From Hyphodiscus hymeniophilus (Eukaryota > Ascomycota > Leotiomycetes > Helotiales > Hyphodiscaceae): DNA of 64,000 bases. The stretch covers positions 310,001 through 374,000 of the forward strand of contig VNKQ01000017.1 in the NCBI GenBank assembly GCA_016508695.1, given 5' to 3'. The position numbers and the translations under genes were made by a program. Below the pieces are notes generated by a model. The model made no database searches. It was not told the DNA's origin and saw only the letters and a program-made list of their open reading frames with translations. Shown piece by piece: positions 10,742 through 22,251 of the stretch; positions within the stretch are counted from its first letter, which is position 1; the number at the start of each line of letters is the position of its first letter.

Positions 10742-12081
10742 ATGCCTAGCAAGCTCGACTCTTTCAAGCGCTTTCTATCTCACAAATCCAGATCTTCCAG
10801 CCCTTCAACTCCCAACAAAATGGCACGAGTTTTCGTTACTGGTGTGACCGGGTACCTTGGTGGAAACACCGTGGTGCGCCTCACGGAGCAACACCCCGAG
10901 TGGAACGTCGCAGTTTTGGTTCGCAGCGAGGAGCAGAAAAAGCTCGTTGTTGCCCGCTTCCCCAAGATTGAGGTCGTTATCGGCGACCTCGAGGACAAGA
11001 GCCTTCTCATCAAGGAAGGAAGCAAAGCAGATGTTATCCTTCGTAAGTGAAACCCTATAGAAGCAGGGTTGACTGCTAGGCTGGGAATTATTCTGACATG
11101 ATTGCTTCCAGAAATGGCATCATCAGATCACATTCCAGGTGTGCAGGCTTTGATTGAAGGTGCCAGCCAGAGAAAAGGATCCCCAGCCCATTTCATTCAC
11201 GTCAGTGGAACTGGAATGCTTAATGAGGTCCCCAATGGCTTCGGTAAGTTCTTTGACCGCTGAACTTCAAGCTCGAAACAATACTAACACGACTTAGGAC
11301 AACCCTCCGACAAGGTGTATCATGATATCGCCGATTTGGCTGAGATCACATCACTCCCAATCGAGAACCATGTCCATCGCGATGTTGACATCGAGGTCCT
11401 AGAAGGAGCCAAGAAGTTCAATGTCCCAACCGCAATCCTGTGCCCGCCTTTGATCCATGGCCTCGGCAAGGGTCCAGTCAAGACCCGAAGCATTCAGATT
11501 CCATTCCTCACTGATGCCTTCCTCAGAAATGGCAAGGGATTCCAGGTTCTGGAAGGAAAGAATATCTGGGATGGTGAGTGCAGTAGTGCCAGGAATCTAA
11601 TTGAACTCAGCTAATGAGTTAATTTTAGCACTCCACGTTGACGATGCTGCATCGGCTTTCATCCTACTCGCCGAAGAGGCTTTGAACACAGGAAGCAAGG
11701 CTCAGTGGGGCGCCGAGGGCTACTATTTCGCTGAATCCCAAGAATTCGTGAGTTGACTTCAAAGGAGACTGATGAAGGTGCAGCCTGCTAACAAGGGATT
11801 AGACATGGGGAAGTGTTGCCACCGCTATCAGCAAGATCCTCGCTGAGAAGGGAGCCATCAAGAGTGGGGAGGTTGAGAAACTCTCTGTGGAGCAGGCTTC
11901 GGCCTTGCATCCTTGGGCTCCTCTCCTTTGGGGAGGTAACTGCAGAGCTCGCGCTGATCGTCTGCGTGCTCTGGGATGGAAGCCAAGTGGAAAGAGTATC
12001 TTTGATAGTTTGCCGGAAATGGTTGCGGAGGAAGTCAAGACCTTCGGAGCGCAATCCAATTCGACAACGTTTAGTAAGTGA
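10742..12081 (+). CDS. Atypical SDR: NAD(P)-dependent epimerase/reductase-like protein
   Basis: Cytosolic extended/atypical short-chain dehydrogenase, 368 residues. Five exons: 10742-11042, 11112-11243, 11298-11573, 11629-11747 and 11803-12081, all phase-consistent. The Rossmann motif VTGVTGYLGG starts near residue 31; the beta strand VAVLVRS, the acidic VVIGDLEDKS and HFIHVSGTGM follow. A conserved PTAILCPPLIHGLGKGP segment and LHVDDAASAFILLAEEA match the NAD-dependent epimerase family. An internal ATG (MARVFVTG, at 10820) would remove 26 Ser/Lys-rich residues and is an alternative start. The classical Tyr-x3-Lys is not obvious. The next gene on the same strand is a Zn2Cys6 factor; substrate unknown. 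Confidence 0.88.
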
Positions 12082-12433
12082 GAGGATTAGTCAGCGCGGT
12101 GGAGTCTCAAAAGCAGGGGAAGAAGAGTTTGACATCGGCTCCCTCTGTACCTCTGTAATTAGGCGTTCTCTCATCTTTTTATATTAAATTAGATTTATCA
12201 ATCGCTTCATTGCTATCTATCATCAGTCGGCAAGGCCAGAAGATCATAGTCTGCTCAACGCCTGACAGATTTGAACGCTTTGTATGCGTGGTTCTCTTTC
12301 AGTTGCTGCCGTGATATTACAAATACTGCCCGCAATTTGCCTCCCTCCAGCTCATTTGCGCATGCTCGGAGCTTTGTGAGCTCCCTAGTATCGCTCGCCT
12401 CTCTGGGCGGCACTGTCTGCTGCAAAGGCTGCG
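12082..12433. other. Spacer between SDR and Zn2Cys6 gene
   Basis: About 350 bp between two plus-strand genes, containing the SDR 3' end and the factor's promoter. No distinct element was seen. Confidence 0.5.
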
Positions 12434-14615
12434 ATGGAAGAGGAGGGCGTCGCCGCCCATGGCCGCCCTTGTGTTTCGTGTCGCAAACGCAAGGTTCGGT
12501 GCGACAAACTGCGGCCCTGTTCAAATTGCAGTCGATCGAAGCAACTTTGTACCTATGAAAGCAGTGAAAATACTTCCGTCGTCCAAAGCGACAGTCGCAC
12601 AGCCGTCGGCCAAAGTGATGGAGATGTTCGTGAGAGGTTGGCGAGGTTGGAGGCTCTGATGGGGAAATTGATGCACGACAGCGCATCAGCGAGCCCTTCA
12701 GGGAGTGGCGATCGCCTGGAAGATGCCGACCGGGCCCTACGACGACGCTCAGTCTCACAACCTTTTCTCGCTGCAACAACACCACCAGCAGCAATTGAGC
12801 CTGATGGGGCTCCTGTTGGGCAGATTTTATTTCAAGAGGGGGTGTCAGCTTATTTCGATTCTGATTTCTGGCCCGGACTGATCGGTGAGGTATATTACGC
12901 ATCCAAATCGTTAGAAACACTGGCTGAAACATGAAATTCAACAGATAGAGGATCTTAGACGTCTCTTTGACGCTCCAACACCAGTCCAGGAGTACTCATG
13001 GATGTCTTCGTCTATTTTAGGTCTCGAGATGTCAGCGACAGACCTCAGCTCATTCCACCCTAGCTTGGCTGAAAGCAATATGCTTTGCAAGCTATACTTC
13101 GAGAACGTCAACCCGTTTATCAAGATGCTGCATGAATCCCATTTCGGGAAAGAGCTTGATCAATTCCGACGCGGAACTTTCGACTTCTCCCAAGCGTTTG
13201 AGGCTCTTCTGTTCTGCATATATCTCTTGGCTGTCAACAGTCTGCGCCCTGAACTGGTTGAAATGATCTTTTCTACCCCCAAAGCCGCCATGGTTTCTCG
13301 ATTTGAACATGCTGCCAAACTTGCCTTAATGCGAGTCAACTTTATGACAACAGACACGGTCTTGGTCTTGCAAGCCTCGTTACACTATTTGGTACGAGAT
13401 CATTCCAATCACATAAAATCATTATAGGGTGATAGTGTGGTCACTCCGCTTACTTTTACGGCCCTCCTGCCCTAGAAAAATTACTGACGTTATGCGTTTT
13501 ATAGACATTTCTGTTTCAACAGAATAGAGCACGAGAAGCAAATATGTTATTGGGAAATGCTGCACGGCTGGTGCAAGTGATGGGATTTCATCGGGATCCA
13601 AGTCACTTCCCGTACTCACCTTGGATTTGCGAGCTTCGAAGGAGGCTCTGGAATTATCTCTGTTGCCTTGATGCTCTTGCGCTGAGCTCCTACGGGGCAG
13701 AATCTTGTCTACCAGCAACCTCGGATTCTCAGCCTCCGAAGAATGCGAACGACAGTGATTGGCACGCCAGTCGATTTGCCAAGCCTTCGTCAGTCCCGCA
13801 AGAAGCGAAGGGATTCAAAGAAATGACTTTTGTTCTGGCAAGACGGGAAATTGCTGAACTGACGGTGCAGATCTCTCGAGCAGGTTCGCAAGATCTCGTG
13901 ACCAAGGAAAAGCTGTTGCGTCAAACGAAAACTAGATTGGATGAGAAATATTTAAATGAAATCAATCGAAGCAATCCATCTCAAACCGTGGTTGCTGCTT
14001 ACATCGAGGTTAGCCTTTTGTCCTTGAGACTCACAATCCATCATCGGCGAGCAATGCAGGCATCCGCTTCGTCGCGGGAAGTTGAGAGATACAGGTGGGC
14101 CATGCCAATCTTCCGTTTGGCCAAGCTGACCGGTCCACAGCGAGTTCACTGCATCCTTGGAGCTCTTAGCAGCTATAGAATACCACATTACAACGTTCGC
14201 AGCTTTCAATTGGGAATGGATATTCGAAACTGTCGTCCCTTGGGTCGCAATTGCGATTACGGTTACATATCTGCCGCATGCAACTCGAAAATCCGATATC
14301 GATTCTGCACAAAAGAGATGCAACACCGTGTTCGAACGGTTCTCGGTTCCGGATAGCTCATTTTCAACCTCCCCTCGATGGCAGCTTTTGGTTAGACTGA
14401 GGGAGCAGATGAGCCAGCCGGGGGTGCAGTTAAATCCTGGGCCTGGGCCTGTGCATGTAAGGATGAATTCGCACGGTGGCTACCAGACCGCGTTGCAGGA
14501 TACGGCGCTGATGGTACCGGATGACCTGATGTTGGATTTTGGGCAGACAGGGCAGATGGACCCGCTGTTGACAGATGAGATGAACTTTGAAGACATGCAG
14601 GGTTTGCCGTGGTAG
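12434..14615 (+). CDS. Zn2Cys6 fungal-specific transcription factor
   Basis: Nuclear regulator of about 655 residues. Exons: 12434-12889, 12945-13391, 13505-14094 and 14141-14615. Residues 13-40 hold the binuclear zinc cluster, spaced C-x2-C-x6-C-x5-C-x2-C-x6-C, beginning CVSCRKRKVRCDKLRPC. A short linker with a coiled-coil-like RERLARLEALMGKL follows. The middle contains the fungal transcription-factor domain signature around GNAARLVQVMGFHRDP and WICELRRRLWNYLCCLD. The last intron is only 46 bp; splicing it moves the frame into the exon containing YHITTFAAFNWEW and the true C-terminus ending in DMQGLPW. It lies between an SDR and an MFS gene on the same strand, so local pathway control is possible. 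Confidence 0.9.
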
Positions 14616-17075
14616 GCTGATTCTCATCCTAGGCTACTTCACGCTGCTGACACGTCATGCAGGTTGGCAACACAGATGCCACCCCATTGAGCCACTGCTG
14701 CTATTGTGTTTCAATACAGCGTGACTTCCGAGACTGCTGAGGTTTTTGGGAGCAGCGAACCCTTGTTGGGATCGGCGAAGAAAGCCCTGTCTCGCGCAGG
14801 AGTAAATTCCTGCAGCCGAGGATCAGGAGGTGAGTGTGCTAGGGCATCTGGAGATATTGAAGCGAGGACCATGATATTGTCTTGTAACACGTTGATTATG
14901 ATACAGTGAAACTGATGCATTGATGCAAGGGGTATGAGTCAGGGAGTAGTATTTATAGTCTTCTTTTCATAATGTGTTGAATATGAGGTTTCAATACAAG
15001 CCAAAACAAGCCAGTACATAAGAGAGAGGAACGGAGAGTATTGTCCTAGATTTCCGGACTCAGAGTACCCCTTCTCAGCTACTTTTCAACGACAAGTTTA
15101 GTAATGGCCATCTTGCCGTCTATGTGATGGGAGGATACGAAGAACTCGTAAATTCCGTACCATTAATCCATTTGGGACTAGGTCTTCGCTCGTCAGAGTC
15201 GTCATTATGGCGACTTATGGCACGGTCGACATCACCTTGGGAAAGCATTTCCTAGGAAACATAGTCTGAATTTAAACTCGAACCCGAGCTTACATAGACT
15301 CGTTTCTTTCACGGTCTAGAGTTTCTCGGGGTGTGTTCAGAAAGGTAGGGTAATTATTGGTATCTAAGGTAGGTACTCTTGTATCTTGACATGGTACTTT
15401 GTACATGGGCTACTACATCAACTAGGTTGCATGATTGGAGGTCAAGGGTACTCCTGAGTAACCAATCATTCGGTGCATTCTACTCGCTCGAGATTAGATT
15501 GAGGCATAACTTCATCAGGTCACGAGATGTGTGTGCTCACTGCTAGGATGTTTGGGACAAGCATTGTAGAGGATATCACGATTAGTGATCTGCCATTAGC
15601 ACAATAGCATGACCACACATAATAAAACATCAGAGGTGCTGCTTCGACAGAGATACTAAACTCTCCTTATCTGCCTTTCTCTCTTTTGCTTGTCCGATGT
15701 GTACCTTTTCAAACAACTGACGGACGGTCACACGGCTTCATTCCATCAACTTCCTCACCATGGTCCATGGCCCAGGCAAACCACCCTCCTGAAGTTGAAT
15801 AGCCGCTTACATCGACCAGCAGTAGGAAGCTACCAGTTGATTATCTTCCTGGCATGAGATTAAAAAATGAGGCTTGATTACGAAGAGAGGAAATACCTGT
15901 CCATATAAGGGAACGCCTAGTAAAGCCAGATCCAATTTTTTTCATGGACTTTGGAAGCAGGTAGATGATGTTATTCAATAAGTCTTTCTCAAGTACTGTT
16001 CAAGGGGGCGATGTATCAGAGCTTGATCTGACATTATCAGTATTCAACACATGAAAGTTCTAGTCAGTGGTTAGCAGTTGGCTCGATTCCTGAAATAAAG
16101 TCGGCTTACACCTTCTACTTGATGGTTTGAAAATCTGATTCAAGAGACAAATTCACTATCATTGTACAGTATGGAATAATTGTTCTTCTTATGTCATTAT
16201 TCTTCAGAACTTCAAAAGGCAATGTAATCTTTGCGGTTCCCACCCCACTGTTCCTGCACTCTATTTGCTACATGGATCTAGATCTCAATTCCAGGAACGG
16301 ATGCCCAGAAACAGTATCTTGACTGTCAAGAACGACCCCCACCAAGTAGAGCGCGTAGTCAGCACTCATCCTGAGCGAAGTCCTACAACCTTCCGACCAA
16401 TCCTCATGAGATTGACGATACCAAGAAACCCTGCGTCACAAGTATCCAATCATCAAAGGCGTATCGCACAAGGCGGCCGCCAATCCGATGCAGCGGAGGC
16501 GAGTTCCCATGCCCTCTACCCACGCTATCGCTATCGCTATCAGAGTGAGTGCATGCCTCTGCATCGACGATCAGCGCAATGGTTGAATACCCGTGAGATA
16601 AGTCGCCATTTCGCTTTACAAGATACTACAGCATGGAGAAGCGTTACGCCATTTGTGCAGAAGTTGCGAGACTCGGGAATATCCGAATGGGTGTCTGGCT
16701 GAACTTCTAAAGGTTTGGACTCCGCAAGTCTCGCTGCAACGGCCTTGGAGTTCACGCTACGGAGCCAACCCTTGATTCCATATCCTTGTCTGGAAGGGTA
16801 GTATGTAGAATGCACTTCTGTTGTTGTGTTCGTGGTGTTCGGCGAATAATGACACCATTTGGCACTTGTATGCGTTATCACGGCCAGGAAATGTGGAGTG
16901 CAGGAGACGGTTCGCAGGCAACGTATGAGGGGAGTTCTGGAGGAGCTATACCACGTTGATAAGAATTGATGATAAGGGACCAAAGGCACATAAGATTGCC
17001 CTCGTCGCTCTTTCTGCTGTACAGCTGGAAATATTGCCCTTTTTTTTTTCTTTTTTGTTTGCGTTCATCACAATC
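14616..17075. other. 2.5-kb gene-free interval
   Basis: No supported coding exon or RNA gene on either strand. Composition is moderately AT-rich with scattered TAGGTA/GGTAC words around 15340-15420. The final 100 bp carries a long pyrimidine tract (17037-17060) just before the MFS ATG, typical of a fungal core promoter. Confidence 0.55.
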
Positions 17076-18903
17076 ATGGGCGCTGATTCGGAACCCTATT
17101 CCGTCGGTGGCGTGGAGGGCAAAGAAGACTCTCAAATCCATAATCTTGGCCCAGATACCAAAGATGGCGGTATAGGCAGAGATGTCAATAAAGGCGATGG
17201 TGCAGTGGGCATTAATGAGCATGATTTGAGCGATGATACTTCCTCGGATTCTGTCAAAGAAGTGTTCAATGTTGAGTCATTTGATCCTGTATTGCAAAGG
17301 AAGATGGCGCTGGTCAACCAAGCCATTGACGAGATTGGGATGACTGGTTTTCAATGGAAGATGTTTTTCCTCAATGGATTTGGATATGCAGTTGACTCGG
17401 TAGGTGAAATCCACGCCCACTGGGCGAAGAAATCTCGATATACCGCACCAAAGCTAATATCAAATCTCGGGACAGCTTCTTGTTGTCTGCCAGTCGATTG
17501 CAAATCCAGCTGTTCAACAGGAATATGGACGCCCCACTGCTCATGTTTCGGGAATTCCTCTAGCTTCGCAGGTTGGACTGCTTGTAGGTGCTGCAATCTG
17601 GGGCTTTTCCGCCGATATCATTGGAAGAAAGCTCGCCTTCAATACGAGTCTCCTTTCCTGCGCTGTCTTCGTCCTCATTGGTGGAGCGATGCCAAACTAC
17701 ATATCCTTTTCTGCAATGTAAGTCTAGTGCCGAGCCATGGACATACATAGCGCAGCTAACAAATCGTCCCAGCGTTGCTCTCTACTCTGCCGGTGCTGGT
17801 GGGAACTACATTTTGGATGCTACCAACTTCTTGGAATTCCTTCCCACAACACACGCTTGGCTTGTTACCTTCATGGCCACATGGTGGGCCGTTGGATATT
17901 GCATTACTGGCTTTCTCGCGTGGGCATTCATGAGTAACTACAGCTGTGCGCCGGACGCTACAACATTGAACTGCACACGAGCGGACAACATGGGCTGGCG
18001 ATATCTCCACTTCACCTGCGGCGCTCTTGTGCTTGTGGCGGGGATTGCCAGGCTCACGCTGATCAAAATGGTGCAAACGCCGCGATGGCTAATCAGCCAG
18101 AATCGAGACGATGAGGTGATAAAGATCCTCAACGACATTTCGACCAAGTACAAGAGGTCACACCATCTGACCATTGAACATCTCCAGGCTGAAGGGATCG
18201 TTCTGCACACTGAGAAATCCGTCTGGTCTGCCTTCCGACTCAAGATGCATTTCAAAGGCCTCTTTCAAACCCGGAAGCTGGGATGGTCGACTATTGTGAT
18301 ATTCGCAAACTGGTTCGTCATCGGAATGGTCAGTCCACTGTACTCGGTCTTCCTCCCATTTTACCTGGCTTCGCGCGGTGCGGATGTCGGCGACGACTCC
18401 AACTATACAACCTGGAGAGATTACGCGATCAACCAAGTCGCAGGTCTAGTTGGTCCAATCATAGCCGCTGTTTTAGTTGAGATGAAGATTTTCGGGCGCA
18501 GAGGCACCTTGGCTACCGGTGCATTGATTACGATGGTGTTGCAATTCGGGTATACGCAGATCAAGACACCTGCTCAAAATCTGGGGGTGTCGGCAGCGAT
18601 ATCTGCCGCATCGTGAGTAGTACTTCGGGTCCAAATATGCGCTCGCTAACCCTTTCTAGGAATATCTACTATGGGACTATATACGCATATACCCCAGAGA
18701 TTCTACCGTCGGCTCATCGCGCAACTGGATATGGTCTCTGTGTGGTGCTGAACCGCGTTGGTGGTATCCTTGGTGTTCTCGTCGGAAGTTATGCCAATGT
18801 GGAAACCACGGCACCGCTGTTTGTCTGTGCAGCTCTATTTGGTTTACTTGTTGTTCTTAGCCTCTTGTTGCCGTTTGAGACCAGAGGCAAGAGGAGTCAG
18901 TAA
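17076..18903 (+). CDS. MFS transporter (sugar/SV2-like subfamily)
   Basis: Plasma-membrane major facilitator, 549 residues in four exons: 17076-17399, 17476-17717, 17773-18612 and 18660-18903. A hydrophilic N-terminus of about 95 residues precedes the first membrane segment (FFLNGFGYAVDSLLVVCQS, made by joining exons 1 and 2). The MFS loop motif appears as GFSADIIGRKLAF, and the segment GAGGNYILDATNFLEF follows. A conserved MVQTPRWLIS lies before the central loop, and the last membrane segments include YTPEILPSAHRATGYG and LLPFETRG. About 12 helices are expected. Substrate is unknown. The neighbours upstream are a Zn2Cys6 factor and an SDR on the same strand, 2.5 kb or more away. Confidence 0.9.
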
Positions 18904-19644
18904 TCTTGGACCCGAGTTTTGAATTACGGAAGGATAACAAGGCTTTTTCCATCCGTAGCTGCTTGCATATATATATGATACCATTATCTCATCTCCTGTA
19001 GAATAGATAGGAAACAGATCCTTTCTACTAAATTCGAACTCTGTGCAGAGGGACCACCGCCCATCGCAATCTGTCAAGCATTCTCTGGCACTTACCAAAC
19101 ACGCATACTCGTTCAACTACCAATCCTGGATAAGAACCGCCGCTATACCAATGCTGAGTGCGGGTGAACCTCAGGAGAGATGCGGAGGCCGAAAGTGGAG
19201 TGAAAGATAGTGGGGCTAGGTGTACGGGAAATTGAGAAATGTTGTTGATTCAATATCAGTTGGGCTGCGGAACGAACATTTGATTTGAGTTAGGCCTTGC
19301 AGCCCACGTTGTTCTTTCTGTCTTTTATAGTGGCTTGAATACGAAAGCTTTGACTGCAGCCTGGGTTGGCGTTCGGAAACGACTCGTGAAATGATTCTTC
19401 ATGACACTAATTGTACAAGAGGAAAGGAGGATGGGGGGGGGGGGGGGGGGGGGGGGGGCCGTAAAAAGAGGCGCGGTCTATATTCAATGAATGTCCGACG
19501 AGTATTCATTCCGTCAAATACAGCACCCCAAATTCATGGAAGCTGAGCTGTCTACCCGTCTTTAATACCCCGAATCAATGCAACGCTCATCAAAAAGCAC
19601 CGCTAAAAGGCATCACAACAACGATATACCAAAGGCTCCTATGT
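18904..19644. other. Intergenic region between convergent MFS and methyltransferase genes
   Basis: 3' flanks of two converging genes. The only notable element is a 26-base G homopolymer at 19433-19458. Confidence 0.6.
19433..19458 (+). repeat. 26-nt poly-G homopolymer
   Basis: An uninterrupted run of 26 G flanked by GGAT and CCGT. Such runs can form G-quadruplex structures and are difficult to sequence, so the exact length is uncertain. Confidence 0.9.
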
Positions 19645-21237
19645 TCATGGCTTGCGACCATATACGACATACCTAACATTCAAGTCAGTTCTTACCCCGG
19701 ACTAACTGGAAGGTATCACTGAGGACTTACAAGGGCGCGTAAAGGTGGACACTCTCAGCTCCATCCTTGTTGATATCCTTCCTGACATCAACCAAGAGCA
19801 GTTCGATTTCCTGCGCCGTCATTCCTAGACCCCTCGTCAAGATCGCCATGCTCAAGCCACCGAGCGACTGAAGCATGTTTGCCCGGGCCCAAACACCGAG
19901 GATCTTGTTCTTCTCACCTCTAGCCCAAGGCCCGATCGGACAGGGGAATTTGCGCTCAACCACACTGTACGTAGTTAGAAAAGCGGCCTCGTCAGAATCC
20001 ATTAAATACGAGAACGAGAGAGCTCCATTTAGGCCGTTAGGACCTGTTGGCCATCAAAGAGCTTTCAGGCAGTTCCCAAGTCCTTTTCCATGGCAAAATG
20101 TTTGGCAGGATGAGAAGAAACTTACTCCACAAAGCCAACCTCTTCAAGATAGCCTTTGTATCTACCTACGCGATTCCAGTCTTTACCAAGAGCTCTGGAA
20201 GCATCCATCAACATACGCCACCATCTCTGAAATGCCGTTCCCTGCCATTTTTGATCAGCGCCCATGAAAGGGAACGATGCATCCTGCAGCTCAATATAAC
20301 CGCCCGGGCGCAAGTAATCAAAAGCAGACTTGAAAACTGCCTGATGGGACTGGAAACATGTCACGAGCATGCGACCGTGAATGTAGTCGAATTTGTGCGA
20401 GTAGACCCATGGATCCTCTGCATCGTCGACCTCGAAATGAAGGTTAGGTGGGACGTAATCTGGCTGGATGGGAGAGAGATCGGTGCCTTTGATGACGGCT
20501 GCAGGAAACTGCTCAGCAAATTCAATGGCCCAGATTCCTGTCCCAGTGGCGATATCCAAGACGTCGTGTAAGCCGCCTTCGATGGTGTCCAAGGGGGCTA
20601 AGAAGAGCGCTCCGAAAGATAGGCCACACATGTGATGTTGTAGATCCAGTCTATCTCTCTCTATCTGATATCCAATATTAGCAAGATTTACTGGAATGTT
20701 GAATGAAATACCTACTTCGTCATTCGGCAGGTAATATTTTCCCTCTTTGAAGCGATGATAGGTTCTGCCATTCTCCTCAACGAAATCAAAGACACTGCTG
20801 TGTGTTGAGTACGTGGAGGAGTAGATACTGTCTCCAACAGCGGAGTCTGCATCGCTGTGATCTGTCTCGTTTGAGTTTGAGTCCACATCAAGGCCTGTCG
20901 TAGATGCGGGAGAGAATATGGCCACTGGAATATGGTTTTGGCGGTCTGCTTCACCTGTGGCATCAAGGAGCGGAGTATGTTTTGAGTGCGGTGGAGGAGT
21001 GATGGGTGCTTCGATATTGCTCCCTAGTGTTGTCGAAACCGTGACTTCATTGCTTATTATATCATTTGATATTTCTGAAGGTTGTTGATCAACTTTCTGC
21101 TGCTGCGGAATATGTGAAGTCTTATCAGATGCTGGTTCTGTCCCTCTCGCAGGGTTGAGGCCCGCTTCCGGCTGTGGCTGATGAATCACGGGTTGTGCGG
21201 GTTCACCTTCCGCGGGAAGAGGCGAGACACAGTCCAT
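19645..21237 (-). CDS. LaeA-like SAM-dependent methyltransferase (TAM/UMTA type)
   Basis: Class I methyltransferase resembling the LaeA family of secondary-metabolism and development regulators; 440 residues. Exons: 21237-20716, 20664-20126, 19964-19731 and 19672-19645. Residues 1-140 are Ser/Pro/Gln/Thr-rich and probably disordered. The family entry motif GRTYHRFKEGKYYLPNDE joins ERDRLDLQHHM across a 51-bp intron that is open in frame. SAM motif I is VLDIATGTGIWAIEFA, with GTDLSPIQP after it and DYIHGRMLV as motif III region. The last exon is nine codons (YVVYGRKP, stop), matching the usual family end; stopping at the earlier TAA would remove it. It is convergent to the MFS gene. Target of methylation unknown, as for LaeA-like proteins generally. 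Confidence 0.93.
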
Positions 21238-22179
21238 GTCTGCTTCCCAGAAGCGTGTAGGAAGTTAGGAAGTTAATGGAGTGTTCCGCAAAAATGATGA
21301 AGAGTACTACGGCTGGCATGTTGTTCTGTTCAAAGAATCGAATGTCGCTCGATCGAGATGATGCGACAGCGCTCCAGCGGCTGAGTGATCCAATTAGGCA
21401 GTTGAAGAGGCCCTCCGGATAAGTGCAGACACCTTACAACATGCGCTCGACTGAGTAAGAATTTTACAGTGGGAGTTTGTATCTGAGGCTTGATAAGTAG
21501 AGACGGGTGTCAGTGAATCGTAGATCATGATTTGAATTATCTATTGCTTCACGGAGAGTGACAGTCACGTGACCATTGGTCTTATCAACCAGAAGACCAT
21601 ATGCAACTCGATCAATATAGATATACTCTACGGCTCTCAAGTGTCAATAAAAAGATTGACATCCCATTTGAGATGCATAGAACGACCTTTCATATGACTA
21701 CATCTCCCCCAAATTAGTGTCAATAACCACCTCTCGTTAAACTCTCAGCCATCATGGCCACTTAGCTGCGATATTACGCACAACCACTCTTTTTCGCTTC
21801 CTTGATGTCGATGCTCACCCCCTTCCGCTTCCGAAGTGACTGAACACTAAATAAATCTATCCCCGTATATTCTACAATAAGGATGCGCTTGCAAACCGTG
21901 CAAAAAAGCTCATGTAACACAGGTTAGATCTGCGGATAGGTACGAGTATTCTTGGCGCTTTGGATCAAAGTCTTATTCCCAAGCCCTGCCGCCTTCTTCT
22001 AGTGTACATACGGTAGGTACTCGTATCCTACTCGTGGACTTCCCAGGTAACTTCCTTTACCGAGAAGCCTTCCAATGAAGAAGGGGCAAAAGGAAACAAT
22101 CAAGACATTCTACTGGCACAAAAGAATTCCAAAAAGAATGAAAAAAAAAAAAGATTGGAGGACTAAATGTGTACGGTAT
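21238..22179. other. Methyltransferase promoter and tRNA 3' flank
   Basis: No gene seen. A 10-bp palindrome GTCACGTGAC at 21564-21573 lies about 330 bp before the methyltransferase ATG. A TAGGTACGAG-like word recurs at 21935 and 22010. The A-tract at 22141-22152 belongs to the tRNA terminator. Confidence 0.55.
22141..22152 (-). terminator. RNA polymerase III T-run terminator
   Basis: Twelve T on the minus strand, 28-39 nt after the tRNA 3' end, an unusually long Pol III stop signal. Confidence 0.75.
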
Positions 22180-22251
22180 TGAACCACACCCGATTTGAAC
22201 GGATAACCTTTCGCTCTGGAGGCGAACGCGCTACCGTTGCGCCAGCGGTCC
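22180..22251 (-). tRNA. tRNA-Trp (anticodon CCA), intronless
   Basis: 72-nt cloverleaf. The acceptor stem GGACCGC pairs with GTGGTTC (two G-U pairs). The D arm is GCGC-AACGGTA-GCGC. The anticodon stem TTCGC/GCGAA encloses loop CTCCAGA, giving anticodon CCA. The T arm ATCCG-TTCAAAT-CGGGT has one wobble, and the discriminator is A. The A and B box sequences are intact. No intron interrupts the anticodon arm. Confidence 0.93.

Noticed and set aside
16265..16702. 146-codon open stretch on the plus strand
   Set aside because: Begins with TTG rather than ATG, has no domain, and no splice-consistent extension.
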